A stretch of 64,000 nucleotides of DNA from Bactrocera neohumeralis (taxonomy: Eukaryota > Arthropoda > Insecta > Diptera > Tephritidae). The position numbers were made by a program, and so were the translations under genes. A model generated the notes under the pieces. It did not search any database. It saw only the letters and a list, made by a program, of their open reading frames with translations, and had not been told where the DNA came from. Positions 1 through 11,100 of the stretch are shown one piece after another; within the stretch, counting starts at the first letter, position 1; the number at the start of each line of letters is the position of its first letter. The stretch lies in assembly GCF_024586455.1 (NCBI RefSeq), contig NC_065921.1:65659528-65723527 (forward strand). Reading direction: 5' to 3'.

Positions 1-329
1 TGTTGATCATCAGTTGATGTTGATGGCCGTCCTGGGCGTTGTTCGTCGTCAACGAGTTTTCGTCCCTTCTTTGAATAATTTGTACCAATCTAAAACACTT
101 GATTGCGACAAACAATTATCACCGAAATTTAGTTCCGCACACAAAACTTATTGGAACATCTTTGATGAATAATTTTACTGTTCATACAAATCGCCGAATG
201 TGCTTCAGAAAGACAAGCGTAAACCAAACACTAATGTTTATTTTGATGTGACATTTGGCACAGATGTTAACAATGGTTCCAAGATAGACGACTAAGAAGT
301 AATGAGTGACAACAGTGACATGGGAGCCT

Positions 330-1020
330 ATTCGCGAGTGCGACGACTGTTTGTTTGTTGACAGAAGATATTTCTGATTAAATATTCTTGCTTCATTTGC
401 TTCGCTTCCTTATCCATTCTGGAGAAAGCAGAACTAACGGCGCGGTTGTTGAGGTAAATTATATCAATATCGTCGGTGTACATCAGCAGCTGTAAACTCT
501 TTTCCATTTAGTTCTGAATTATTTTCTCCAAGAGTAAGTTGAAGAAGTCGCACGAAAGGTAGTCGCCTTATCTGAAACCTCGTTTGGTATCGAACGGCTC
601 GGAGAGGTGCTTCCCGATCCTAACGGTGCATTTAGTATTGCTCAACTCAGTTTACGCAGCTGTATTAGTTTTGCGGGGATACCAAATTCAGACATTGTAG
701 AATAAAGACCGCTGCTTTTCATGCAGCCCAAAGCAGCTTTGAAATCGACAAAGATATGGTGTGTGTCGGTTCTCTTTTCAAGGGTCTTTTCCAAGATTTG
801 GCGCAAGGTGGTGGTCAATTGTTGATTTTCCAGGCCCAAAGCCACACTGATAAGGTCCAATCAGTTTGTTGACGGTGGGCTTTAATCTTTCACACAGTAC
901 GCTCGATAGAACCTTGTTTGCGATGCTGAGGAGGTTTAACCCTCGGTAGTTGGCATAGATTGTGGTGTCCCCCTTTTTGTGGATAGGCAGAACACACCGT
1001 ATTCGTAGAAGCTGATGCAC
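330..1020 (-). pseudogene. Non-LTR retrotransposon reverse transcriptase remnant
   Basis: Read on the minus strand, 1020 to about 640 encodes reverse-transcriptase fingers/palm motifs: IHKKGDTTIYANYRGLNLL, then GPYQCGFGPGKSTIDH, then a frame change into RQILEKTLEKRTDTHH and the block FVDFKAALG. Lower down (near 468-485) the catalytic motif appears as YTDDID, where active elements of this type usually have YADD. At least one frameshift separates 778-1020 from 642-860, and a stop follows the GFR block. This is a decayed internal piece of a LINE-type element, not a gene. The clade (RTE, jockey or related) cannot be settled by eye. A second copy of the same family lies at 3885-4260. Confidence 0.8.
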
Positions 1021-1159
1021 CGATGCGCCGTCTAAAGTTATGAACTAAAAAAGTGACGAAAAAAATAGCCCTATATTGTCAAAAGTGTGCTCAATAATGT
1101 ACAAAAGGTCCGAATAAAATTACTAAACCTTCGAAAAAAAGTTTTTTTTTTACCTCCGT

Positions 1160-1386
1160 TAAAAGACAGCGGCTACGCTGGCGAGGTCATGTCGTCCGAA
1201 TGAACAAAAACTCTCCAGTTCAAAAAGTATTCGACACAGTACCCGCCGGAGAAAGAGGAATGACCAGGTGGAGAAAGACCTGGCTTCGCTTAGAGTATCC
1301 AATTGGCGCCACATTGTGAAAAGAAGAAACGACTGGCGCGCTGTTGTTGACTCGGCTATAACCGCGGAAGGAGAAGAAGAAGAGTA
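1160..1386 (+). pseudogene. C-terminal tail of a LINE-type ORF2
   Basis: The plus strand reads RLRWRGHVVRMNKN, then VFDTVPAGERGMTRW, then a tail ending near AITAEGEEE. This is the conserved C-terminal stretch found after the reverse transcriptase in many insect non-LTR elements. It is on the opposite strand to the RT remnant at 330-1020, so the two pieces are either different insertions or an inverted copy. A stop after GATL shows decay. Confidence 0.7.
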
Positions 1387-2981
1387 GTTATCTCAAGTTA
1401 AAATACAACATTAGCGACAGCAAAACTTCATTAATAAGTCAATAGCTATATGTTTATTTATTTTGTCAAATAACTTTTCGGTTTTAAGCACTTTCACACA
1501 ATCAGTATTCACGAATTTGTATTTGATTTGCGAATTATTAAATGTTAAATAGCTAAACTTTATTTCGTAGTGATGTAACTAGCTTTTCATAACTTTTATA
1601 TTCGATAAATTTTCTAATTATCGCCTTATTAGCGATGTGCATGGTGTCGAAGCGAGTCGCGTCATTTGATGTATAAACATGGATTCTCCTTGCATATAAT
1701 TTCCTCAATATATATGTACATAGGTGTAGTTACTTAGGTGCATTGAACCTTTTTGTGCGGACAGCAACTCTGCGGTGTTGCATGCAAATTTCCACTCACA
1801 TTGCTTTTAAGCGATAATAATGAATGCTTTTAATGAGCAAATCAGCGAAACACAAATCAATACCAAGAACAATTCGTTAACTTTATGCACTTGTCAATGA
1901 TTGAATTATCATCGAATTTTGGTCATAAAAATCGCATCAAGGACACATACGAAATGTTATTAATTTTCAACCGAATCGCACAATAAACATTATAAATGCC
2001 AGCACGCAGATGTGTTAAAAAATGTTTGCAACAAATGTAGAAATATTGGAGAATATATATAAAAACAACAGCAGACGCTGCTCATTTGACAGCCGAAGCA
2101 GAACGCCGTTGATCTACCGTGTTTTAATCAAAATGCAGCGCAGCAAGCGACCGTCTTTGTGCGTGACAGACAAAACTGGAAATTTTTCAACTTTTTCATA
2201 TTTTTACAACATTTTGATGTCAAATAGACATATTTGCCACACATTGCCTGCACTCAACTCACGATTTCTAGCAGGCGCTTTAGACCTTTGCGCCATTTAC
2301 CAACTGTTAAGTGGTCGCAAATATATAAACAATAATTTTTAGGCACTCAGAACAGCAGCATTCCAGCTATAGCTTCTGCGCAAGCGCGCCTGCAACACTT
2401 ACACGCTTCAACGTACAGCGCTCACCTTCAGCGGCAATGCAATTGCATTCAAATTTTAATATCAAGTGGATTGAAACTAGTTCAAATACTTATCTTGAAT
2501 GTATGGGAAGTACAGCAACCGCGCTGAACGACTTTGACTTTATTTTTGTCTTGACTTTGTGTATTGTCGAATGTTGCTGCCACTATGTACTGTCTAACTG
2601 ATATACTTGGTTGCATTGCAAGCAGAGAGCATCACCACCACATGATGCACGAAAAATGTAAGACGAATCACGCTTCCACGCTTCTTCGCCACTAACGCGC
2701 ACTCTATCAGCTGTTGCCAACAGCTGCTGCAGTCAATTTTTATTTTTTGTCTTGTTTTTGTGTGTCTATTTACTTCATTGGCTGCTGTGCATCTGCAGCA
2801 TTGCAACGGAAATTGGTTTCCGCTTTGTGTTTGCCTGGCATATGCAAATAATTCGCACTTGTAGTAAATTGCAATTGCATTGTCAGCCCGTTGTAAGGCC
2901 ATTACATGCGCGCGCGTATAGATCATGCATCTTCGGCTACCGCTTGGCACCATAAACAAAGCTCAGCTTTACTATTTGCCT
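1387..2981. other. AT-rich stretch; part may be 3' UTR of the minus-strand gene
   Basis: No convincing coding exon, RNA gene or transposon was recognised. Open frames at 2022-2342 and 2594-2959 have no recognisable motif and no splice context. The stretch immediately below 2982 lies downstream of the stop codon of the minus-strand membrane-protein exon and may be its 3' UTR. Confidence 0.4.
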
Positions 2982-3615
2982 TTAAAATAGCAGCTCAATA
3001 GCTGTTTGCTGTTTTCCTCTACCGATCACTTTATCGTTATACCGACTACTACGTCGCTGACGCAACTCGTATGCGCTTAATGACAGCGCCAACAGCAACA
3101 ATGTACTTAGCATAGCCCATGCGAATGCCAACCACATTTCGTTGCGGCCTCCCTCGGCATTCCGTTGGAAATCTTAACATTTCCATTGCATAATACCACT
3201 AATATTGGATTTTAAAGGTTAGTAAATTGCAATGGCCGTTTCGTTATTATATTTGTGTGTGTGTTTGTATATATATGTACAGCGCAAAAACCGTCGTTCG
3301 TTTCATTCGAAGATGTTACTTTTTCAACTAACTGCACATTACTGTAACTGTTGTGCTGGCAATAGCATCGTTTTGGCTTGTCAAAGCATAACAAATGTTT
3401 TTGCTATTGCTTGTTGTTGTTTCTTTTTATTTCAATCAATTACCGTTAGTTTCGTACGTAGCATCCATTATCAGCTGGCGTCTAACTGTTGGCACGAAAA
3501 GGTTAAACGTGTTCCAGCTGATGGTTGTGGCAAATGGTTTTTCGTTTGAGACTTCTTCACTTTTGATTACCGGTTTTGATCGTAGTTTTTTCTCATATTC
3601 ATTTATTACTTTTGG
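2982..3615 (-). CDS. C-terminal two exons of an unidentified single-pass membrane protein
   Basis: Two minus-strand exons join in phase. Exon 3615-3444 (172 nt) follows an acceptor ending TTTAG and ends at a GTAATT donor. It begins in phase with PKVINEYEKKL and contains SWNTFNLFVPTVRRQL. Exon 3172-2982 (191 nt) follows an acceptor ending TTAAG, completes the split Asp codon and runs to a TAA. The second exon encodes a clear hydrophobic segment (MWLAFAWAMLSTLLLLALSL) followed by a basic tail (YELRQRRSSRYNDK) of about 35 residues. That is the layout of a membrane protein with a short cytoplasmic C terminus. I do not recognise the family. The 5' exons must lie above 3615 and were not found; a LINE remnant occupies 3885-4260 on that side. 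In-phase joining, a full membrane helix and balanced codons argue that it is a real gene. Confidence 0.6.
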
Positions 3616-3884
3616 CTAAACATTTTCGTAGCGTAGTTGCAATTTCGAAAGGGCAAAAGGTAGCTGTAACAGGTGCAGTTTTGTACATAATCACCTTTAC
3701 ATTTGCCACTTTGAATTTCACTTTTCCACTTTGCATTGCAACAAAATCAAACTGCACCTAATGCTCCCATTCTTGTAAACTTTAAGCTATGAATACTTTC
3801 AATTTATATATTGGATTTTTGGTAGCTATCAGTTGCTAAGTAATATTTTATGCTTATCGATAATTAATCGATTTCTTCTTCTTA

Positions 3885-4260
3885 TTAGTTGGCGTAGACA
3901 CCGCTTACGCGGTTATAGCCGAGTTTGGGATCAGGTCAATTGTTGATTTTCCAGGCCTGAAGCCACACTAATAAGGTGCAATCAGTTTGTTAACGGTGAG
4001 CTTTAGTCCTTCACACAGTACGCTCGATAGAACCTTAAATGCCATGTTGAGGAGGCTTATCCCACGGTATGCGCAGATTGTGAGGCCTCCCTTTTTGTAG
4101 ATTGGGCAGGGCACACTTAAATTCTAATCGTCTACAAAGAAGCTAATGCATGCTCCTTATCAGTTCTTTATCACCGTATTTGAATAGCTCGGCCGACAAT
4201 ACATCGGCCCCGACGCTTTGTTGCTCTCCACATCGTACCAGCTATTCTTTTGCCTTTTCC
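3885..4260 (-). pseudogene. Second copy of the LINE reverse transcriptase remnant
   Basis: The stretch 3935-4110 is a diverged copy of about 800-990, sharing the segment from the ATTGTTGATTTTCCAGGCC block through the CACACAGTACGCTCGATAG block. It is therefore the same minus-strand RT region (LLSIANKVLSSVLCERLKP in the first copy). The upper end adds decayed sequence not present in copy one. It has many small indels and no open frame. Confidence 0.7.
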
Positions 4261-5191
4261 GAAAAACAATAGTTTCGCTTGCAGCTGTACGCTAGAAGCT
4301 TGAAAGGATTAAAAAAAATAGTAGTTAAGCTTTTCTTATATTTCTTTTAACCGTACGCCCGCAGTAGGTGTTTGATCGTTCTCAATCTACATGCTTACAT
4401 TATAATTGTCCGCTACATCAGTAAATTGAATTTATTATATACTAGAGCAACAAGCGGGCACTGTTGTTAGTGTGTAAAACATTCCGCTGACATTGTAAAC
4501 ACAGCTGCATTTATTATTATACATGATTTATATCATGATTAGTAATTTATTTAAGCTAATTTTAAAGTTTGATTGACACTTGTGGTGTTACAGAAATCGT
4601 ATGCTAATTCCAAATTGACGGCAATGATCCATGGGCGTTGTAAAAATGCTTAGAAACACCTCTGTATATTACTTATGCCAACTAAATAGGAAACTCAAGT
4701 AGACTTATATACTTGTATAATTGATATTATAATATTTAAATACTGATATTTTTGTTATCGATAATTGTGCTCAACTGCCGTCGCCATAACTTGCAATTTA
4801 AGCCAAATTAATCCAAAACATATTTTGAAGAAAATTTATGTAACATTTCTGCACTCGTTTCTTTCACTTTTTTCTTTCGTATTAATTTTGTCGAAAAAAA
4901 TGTCACCTCATTTCGTTGACAACTTCTGACTTCCTACTCAAGTACTGCCACTCGGCCAATTTGGCATCTGAAACACGTAAACACCGGTCATATTGTTGTC
5001 ATTCATTCGTTACATTGTTATTTATTTCATTTGTTTATTTCATTTTATTTTTCTTTTTCTTTTTGATTTTTTCATTACACAATAATCTCAATTTCGTGTT
5101 TTTCTTTTTTTCTCATTTTTTGCGCCAAAATGTGACTTCACAACGGCTTTTGCGCATATTTTTACGAAAATATATGTGGTGATGACAACAG
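4261..5191. other. AT-rich intron/intergenic sequence
   Basis: No feature was recognised. Upstream exons of the ADAMTS gene (plus) or of the membrane-protein gene (minus) could be hidden here, but no stretch combined a splice signal with family motifs. The run before 5192 is pyrimidine-rich and suits an acceptor region. Confidence 0.4.
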
Positions 5192-8100
5192 GGAAGAGAT
5201 GCAACACCATACCTGGAAAGGAATCGTGTCGGACGAGATGCCATCGATTCAGCGGCTGCCTTAACCGATATGGGTAAATATTTATTCCGTGAGCGCCGTT
5301 TGCCCGTCTACGATATTGCTGTCGCGATAACCAAGTGAGTAAAGCACGCAGAAAATTTACAAAAAACAAAATAAGTAAAAAAAAATTAAAAAGAAAGAAA
5401 TATTAAAAAAACTTAAAAAATTTACAAAAAAAAAAATATTAAAAAAAAACTTAGAAATTATACAATAAAAAAAATTAAAGCAGAAATAAAATTACAAGTA
5501 TAAAAAATAAAAATTGAAATCAAAAAATCAAAGCAGCGCAGCTGAGAAGGCAGGTGTGAACATTTAATTGGCGCACTTGCCGACAGTTGTCGTCATAATA
5601 CTGTAGAGATTTTTCTCCACATTTTTACAATAATTCTTTCAAATGCTCCAAATTCTTTTGTCTTATTTTCATTTAAAATATGTCTATTTCTTAACACTTA
5701 AAAACTTCTTTTGCTATTTTTCTTGCTGTTTAACTACTTTTCTACACTTTATTTCGTTTATCGTAAAAATTCAATACGCATATACTCAAATGTATACATA
5801 ATACAGGTATGATATGTGTCGAAGACGTAAAGGCGGTCGTTGCACCAAAGGCACTGCGGGTAAAAATCTGAAATCTACCATTTTTTACAACTAGTTTCTT
5901 AAGTAGTTCGAAATCTTAATTTGTTTGGAAATTAACCTGAATAATACATTTGAAGCTTTTTTATGGGGTTTATCGTAAGAATATCAATTGACGAAAGCGC
6001 ACATATGTATGTACAGTGTAACGTGTTAACTGTTAGCGGCAAACATTTACAGCACATAGTACATACTATACATTAAAAACACGAAAATAACAGTAAACTT
6101 CGCAACAACAAAATGTAAAAGTGTTTGAATACACAAACAAGAACACCACATAAGTGCACACATACTCACACATTCAAGTTTTTATTTCAGCACATTCAAA
6201 ATTACACTGATGTTACAAATATCGTAGATTGAATACATATCTTACGCTAACGGTTTTATTATTTTGATGGTTGGTTGGTGTCTGTTCGTTTTTAGACAGT
6301 CCTAATTCAGTAAATGTAAAATTTAACAGTTTTAAGTGCTTTCAAAACGAGCTATAATCTAATATCGTAAATCTAAGTTGGCGGATAATACAGAAGTTTT
6401 ACTAATTTGAGTATTGAAATGCATAATAAAAATAAAAGGAGTTGGGCTTTTTGAATTTTATATTTAATAACTGCATATTGTTTCTATATGAAGCAAAATA
6501 ATTAAAAGATTTTTTATAATAGAAGCTGTGTTGAAGTGCCTTATTTTTAGCACTGTGTAGTAATATCGTAAATTAAAGTTGCTCTTTTACAGAGCTCTCA
6601 TAATTCGGAGAAATCAATAATTCAGAGAAGTCTACGTGAATCTTTTTTTCTACTAAGACTTATATCGTAAATTTAAAATATATCGTAATTTAGTCACATT
6701 CGTTACAATTAAGTCAGTTTTAAGTTTTGCAGTTATTTTAAGCCTTTTAAAGCGAAAAGCAATAGAAAAAGTTTCGAGATTTTGGTGCACAAGCATATAT
6801 CGTAAGTTATAAATATCGTATGCAAGAGTTTTAGCCAAAGTACTTTTCTAATTTAAGCGTTTTATGATGAAAAACTGCGATATAATAATAAATTAGTAAT
6901 ATCGTAATCATATATCGTAAATTTAAATTATGCTATTTGCAAGCAATTGGTTGAAAATACATAAAAATAAAATACAATAACATCGCAGAGGGGATAATTT
7001 TGTCGTGTGAACCTTACGCTAACTTAATAAAATATAATAAGCTAGCTTAAGTAGACTACTTCAATTATCCGAAGAACATTCTACATCACACCCTTTACTG
7101 ACTAAATTTAAACAACAAAACTTGCTAATTCTATTAAATCTCCTCTTTGATATGAACTCCTTTTTAAGCCTTAATATAAATTTAGTAAATATAATATCGT
7201 ATTTAATAACTTATTTTCTCATTAACTTTAAAAACAACTCGTTTCGCAACACAGACTTGATATGTGCAGACGTACAACAGCTTATGGCGAATGTAATCGT
7301 GGTACAGCAGGTAAATGTCAATTTGACGCAAAAAAACGAAGTGTACATAAAGAAAAAGAGGAGTTTGAAGCGCAATAAAAAGCAGAAAACTTTACGTTAT
7401 AAAATAAAACAGAAACACAAATGTCATTTAAGCATTCGTCACATCAAATCATTCAAACTGTGTGTAATATTTCTCGTTGACTCGAATCTCAAGCACGTTT
7501 ACTCTTCAACTATTCTTTACTCTCGCCTTAAAACAGAGCACGTGATATTCTTTGAAAACTTGTATTTGTAAAATAAACAAAAATTATATTTCCTTTTACT
7601 AAACGTGTAAATATGTCGAAAGTGATTAAGCGCATTTCACACGCTTGCAGCGCTTAATGTCAAAGATGCGCGCAGCTGATACCCACTGCTGACAGTACTG
7701 TGATATTTTCTTTCCTACAGTCAAAGTTTATTTTAAATCTTTTTGAACTCTGCTATCTTATAAGTATTACTTTATGCTTTAAATGTTTTACCATATTTTA
7801 TCTAAAGTTATATTTATTATTATTTTTTTTAATATTCTGTTTATACACCTTTTTCTAACCAATAGTATGTATTGTATTTTCGATTATAGCAAGTCATTCA
7901 ATTTAAGTCATAAATAGTATAATAATATATTTTTTGGCATTTAGTTCCTCAGAAGATTTTTTCACAAACAATTAACGTTTAAAATTTCCAATAAATCCTT
8001 ATACTATTCCGTTATTACGGGGCATCTCGACAGGCAAAAGTTGATGGCATAATAACTATTGCCATTGTCTATTCTAAATCTGTATGTGGACATTTGCTAT

Positions 8101-11100
8101 CATAGCATAATCATTTGCGAAATGGCGTCAAGAAGGCAAGTACGAGCACTTAAAAATTTGAAAAGGCTTTATGAAATACGTAAAGAAACAAAAAAAGAAG
8201 ACCAAAATACTGGCTAAATCCATTTCTGGAATTTAGAGGTCTTCATGATTTGGAAACACATCACCTTAAATATATTTTATGGGAGGAAGAACAGGATTTT
8301 AACAATTTTTTTCAGATTTTTGTCGCCCTCATAATTACAATAGGGTCGAGAAACGACATTTCCTTATAGTAGTATAAATTGGTTCATATACCACATCAGC
8401 CGACATTCCAGACTTTCTGCACCCATCCACCATTTGCTCCTCTAGGACATGTGGCTTCCGTAGATTTTTAATTTTTTGTTTTTTTAATTGCTCTAATATC
8501 TTTCGCACACTCCTTCGAAATTTGCGTCCATGAATTAAGAAGAATTCTTATAATTAATATTAATTAAATTAATATTAATTAAATTAATATAATAATTATA
8601 ATTTTATAATTTAGCACAACCGTCTTAACACTCGGGCTACTAAATTTAAAATAACCGAAATAAAACTGCCGTCGGTGTATATGTAAATGTACTGTGTTGA
8701 ATCTTCGAAATTTTCATAGGAATGAAAACTGAACTGTCACACAATAAAAAACATACAAAGTTGTATGCCATATATTGCATTCCATATTGCTTATGGAGTC
8801 TATACGTACACCTGTACAGTTAGTATACCATAAATTTTTGCTTGTCGAGATGCCTCGTAAGGAAGTCGATCAATATAAACAATCGATAAACATATTTAAG
8901 CTGTGTACACAATGTTTCGTTGTCACATACAAATACTATGTTCGGACCGACATTGAAAACATTTTGAAAATACATTTGTATGTTGTGGAATCTAAGTCGT
9001 TCGGACCTACAATGTGTGTTTTCGATGAGTTTTCACTGACAACTATCATAGCGGCATTCTCTAGCTCTTGCAAGATTGCACGATGACACAAAATGCAAAA
9101 ATCCTATACCGAAATATGCAAGGCCAAGAGAGCACCCATTGCCGAATCTAGTGATATATGACGGCACGAAAATAAAGGTGGGTTTTGGTCTGACATATTT
9201 ATAGCCATTGCAAATAATTTTCTGCGTGCGTTTGTTGTTGTGCCGTTGCACCAAGAGGAAAATTCTGTAATTTCTGCACCGTGCAAGGTTTTGCAAGAGC
9301 AAGAGAATCCCCCTAATATGAGAATATCAAGCGACAGCTGTTTTTGTATATGGAATGTAAACAAATATCAAGTGACAATTTAGGGTCGGCAAAATATATC
9401 TTCCAAAAACATCGATTAAACTAGAGCAGGCACCGATTATAATGTGTGGAATGTAAGTTTTCAAGTAGTTTTCAGCGAAAACTGTGCTTTCGTTTGACAG
9501 ATTTTACATGGACGGAAACACAAGTTTTCGTGCGAAAACCGGTTTTTCCACGAAAACATGTTTTCGTTGTCGGTCCGAACATAGTAAAAGTTAGATTATA
9601 ACAACAAGTTAGAAATGTAATGCCAAATTTTTTTAGTATAGTTTCTTGTCAGCCAATTTTTTCAAGACTTTTTATAAGAAAAAGATTTTCAAACTCTCAG
9701 TAATAGAAGTGATAGCATAATACTACTTTTGTTATAGTCACAAGCTCAAAACAGTAGGAATCCACTTGCGAATCCAGGAAATTATTTTAAAGGACCAACT
9801 TGAAATGTGTAATTAAAGCAATAAGAAAATATGAATGAGACTTAATTGCAAAAAAATTCCAAATTGTCACTGCAATGCCGAAAAGTAGATTATAAGGAGC
9901 AAAAGAAAACCAATTTCCAGTGATACTTTTACCAGCGATATGGGTAAATTGTATTGTTTACTTTTTAATGCAGAGAGCTTAAAGAGAAAGAACAAGAAAT
10001 GAAAGCAAAAACACAATTGCGTATCTACTTTAAATTAAGTAAAATAAGAAATTTTTAGATAACGATTTTTGAATGTAGTTTGTAAACTTCGAAGTTCATT
10101 CGTAAAATTCGAAGATAGTTTGTAAAATTCTAACATAGCTCGAAAAGTTGTTTTTGATGTTAGTTACTTATAAATATAAATTTTCCAAAATAATTATATA
10201 AAAATAAAGACTAACCCGCATTTTCTGCTACTTTAGAAAAGTTGCATGGTGAGGTTATGTTATTAAAGAATATGTATATAATACTTTTTCACATAAAAAT
10301 AATAAAAACTCGTCAGACATTTTGCACTGATCTTATCACAAAAATTCACAGCTTATTTTACAACACATTTGCTTTTGGAAAAAAAAGAGTATTAATTGAT
10401 TGCTGATCGGTGTTCATACTCATATTTTATGTCATAATTGCGTCACGCCTCAAATACATCAACTACCTTGTCACACAAGCACACGCACATACGAGCACAG
10501 AAATTTTGATTGGATTACCAGCTTTTTTTAAGCGAAATATTGCAATAAATGCTAGCTGCTGGCATTAAGCAATTTTAGCAATTTTTTTCACTTACTTGTT
10601 TACACATATTTCGCAGCACAAAGCTATTTCTAATAAAAAAAACTGGTAATTTTTAATCTAATTTTTTATTATTTTTTAAGTCATGGTTTCGGTTTAATTT
10701 TTGAGTAAATTGTCAACTTCCTACTGCTTGCTTAGATAACTATGCGCACACAAACATACATATTCTTGTACTAATTGCTAAGTTTTTTCTTACACTTTTT
10801 TTGTCTTCAATCAATGTATGGTGTTTGCATTGCAAAAATTGTGTTGTATTTGTTATAAAAACGCATACGAAAAGGTTTTGCATATGTTGGCGGTGCCTGC
10901 GTTGTGAACAAGCGTTTGGAAAAAGTCAACAGTGTTGCCATCATTGAGGATACCGGCGGTTTCAGCGGAATTATTGTGGCTGCCCATGAAGTTGGACACT
11001 TGTAAGTACTAAGAAATCCATATAGATTGCAAAAAATTAAATAATATATATATATTTTTTTAAATATACATATATTAAGAAAAAACTTTAACTTCGATTG

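Noticed and set aside
4916..5182. 88-residue plus-strand frame before the ADAMTS exon
   Set aside because: It is phenylalanine-rich from T-runs, which fits the pyrimidine tract of an acceptor region and not a protein.
7122..7571. 149-residue plus-strand open frame
   Set aside because: It is AT-rich intron sequence that reads through exon B and its flanks. The splice sites and the peptide homologous to exon A show that only 7255-7310 is coding.
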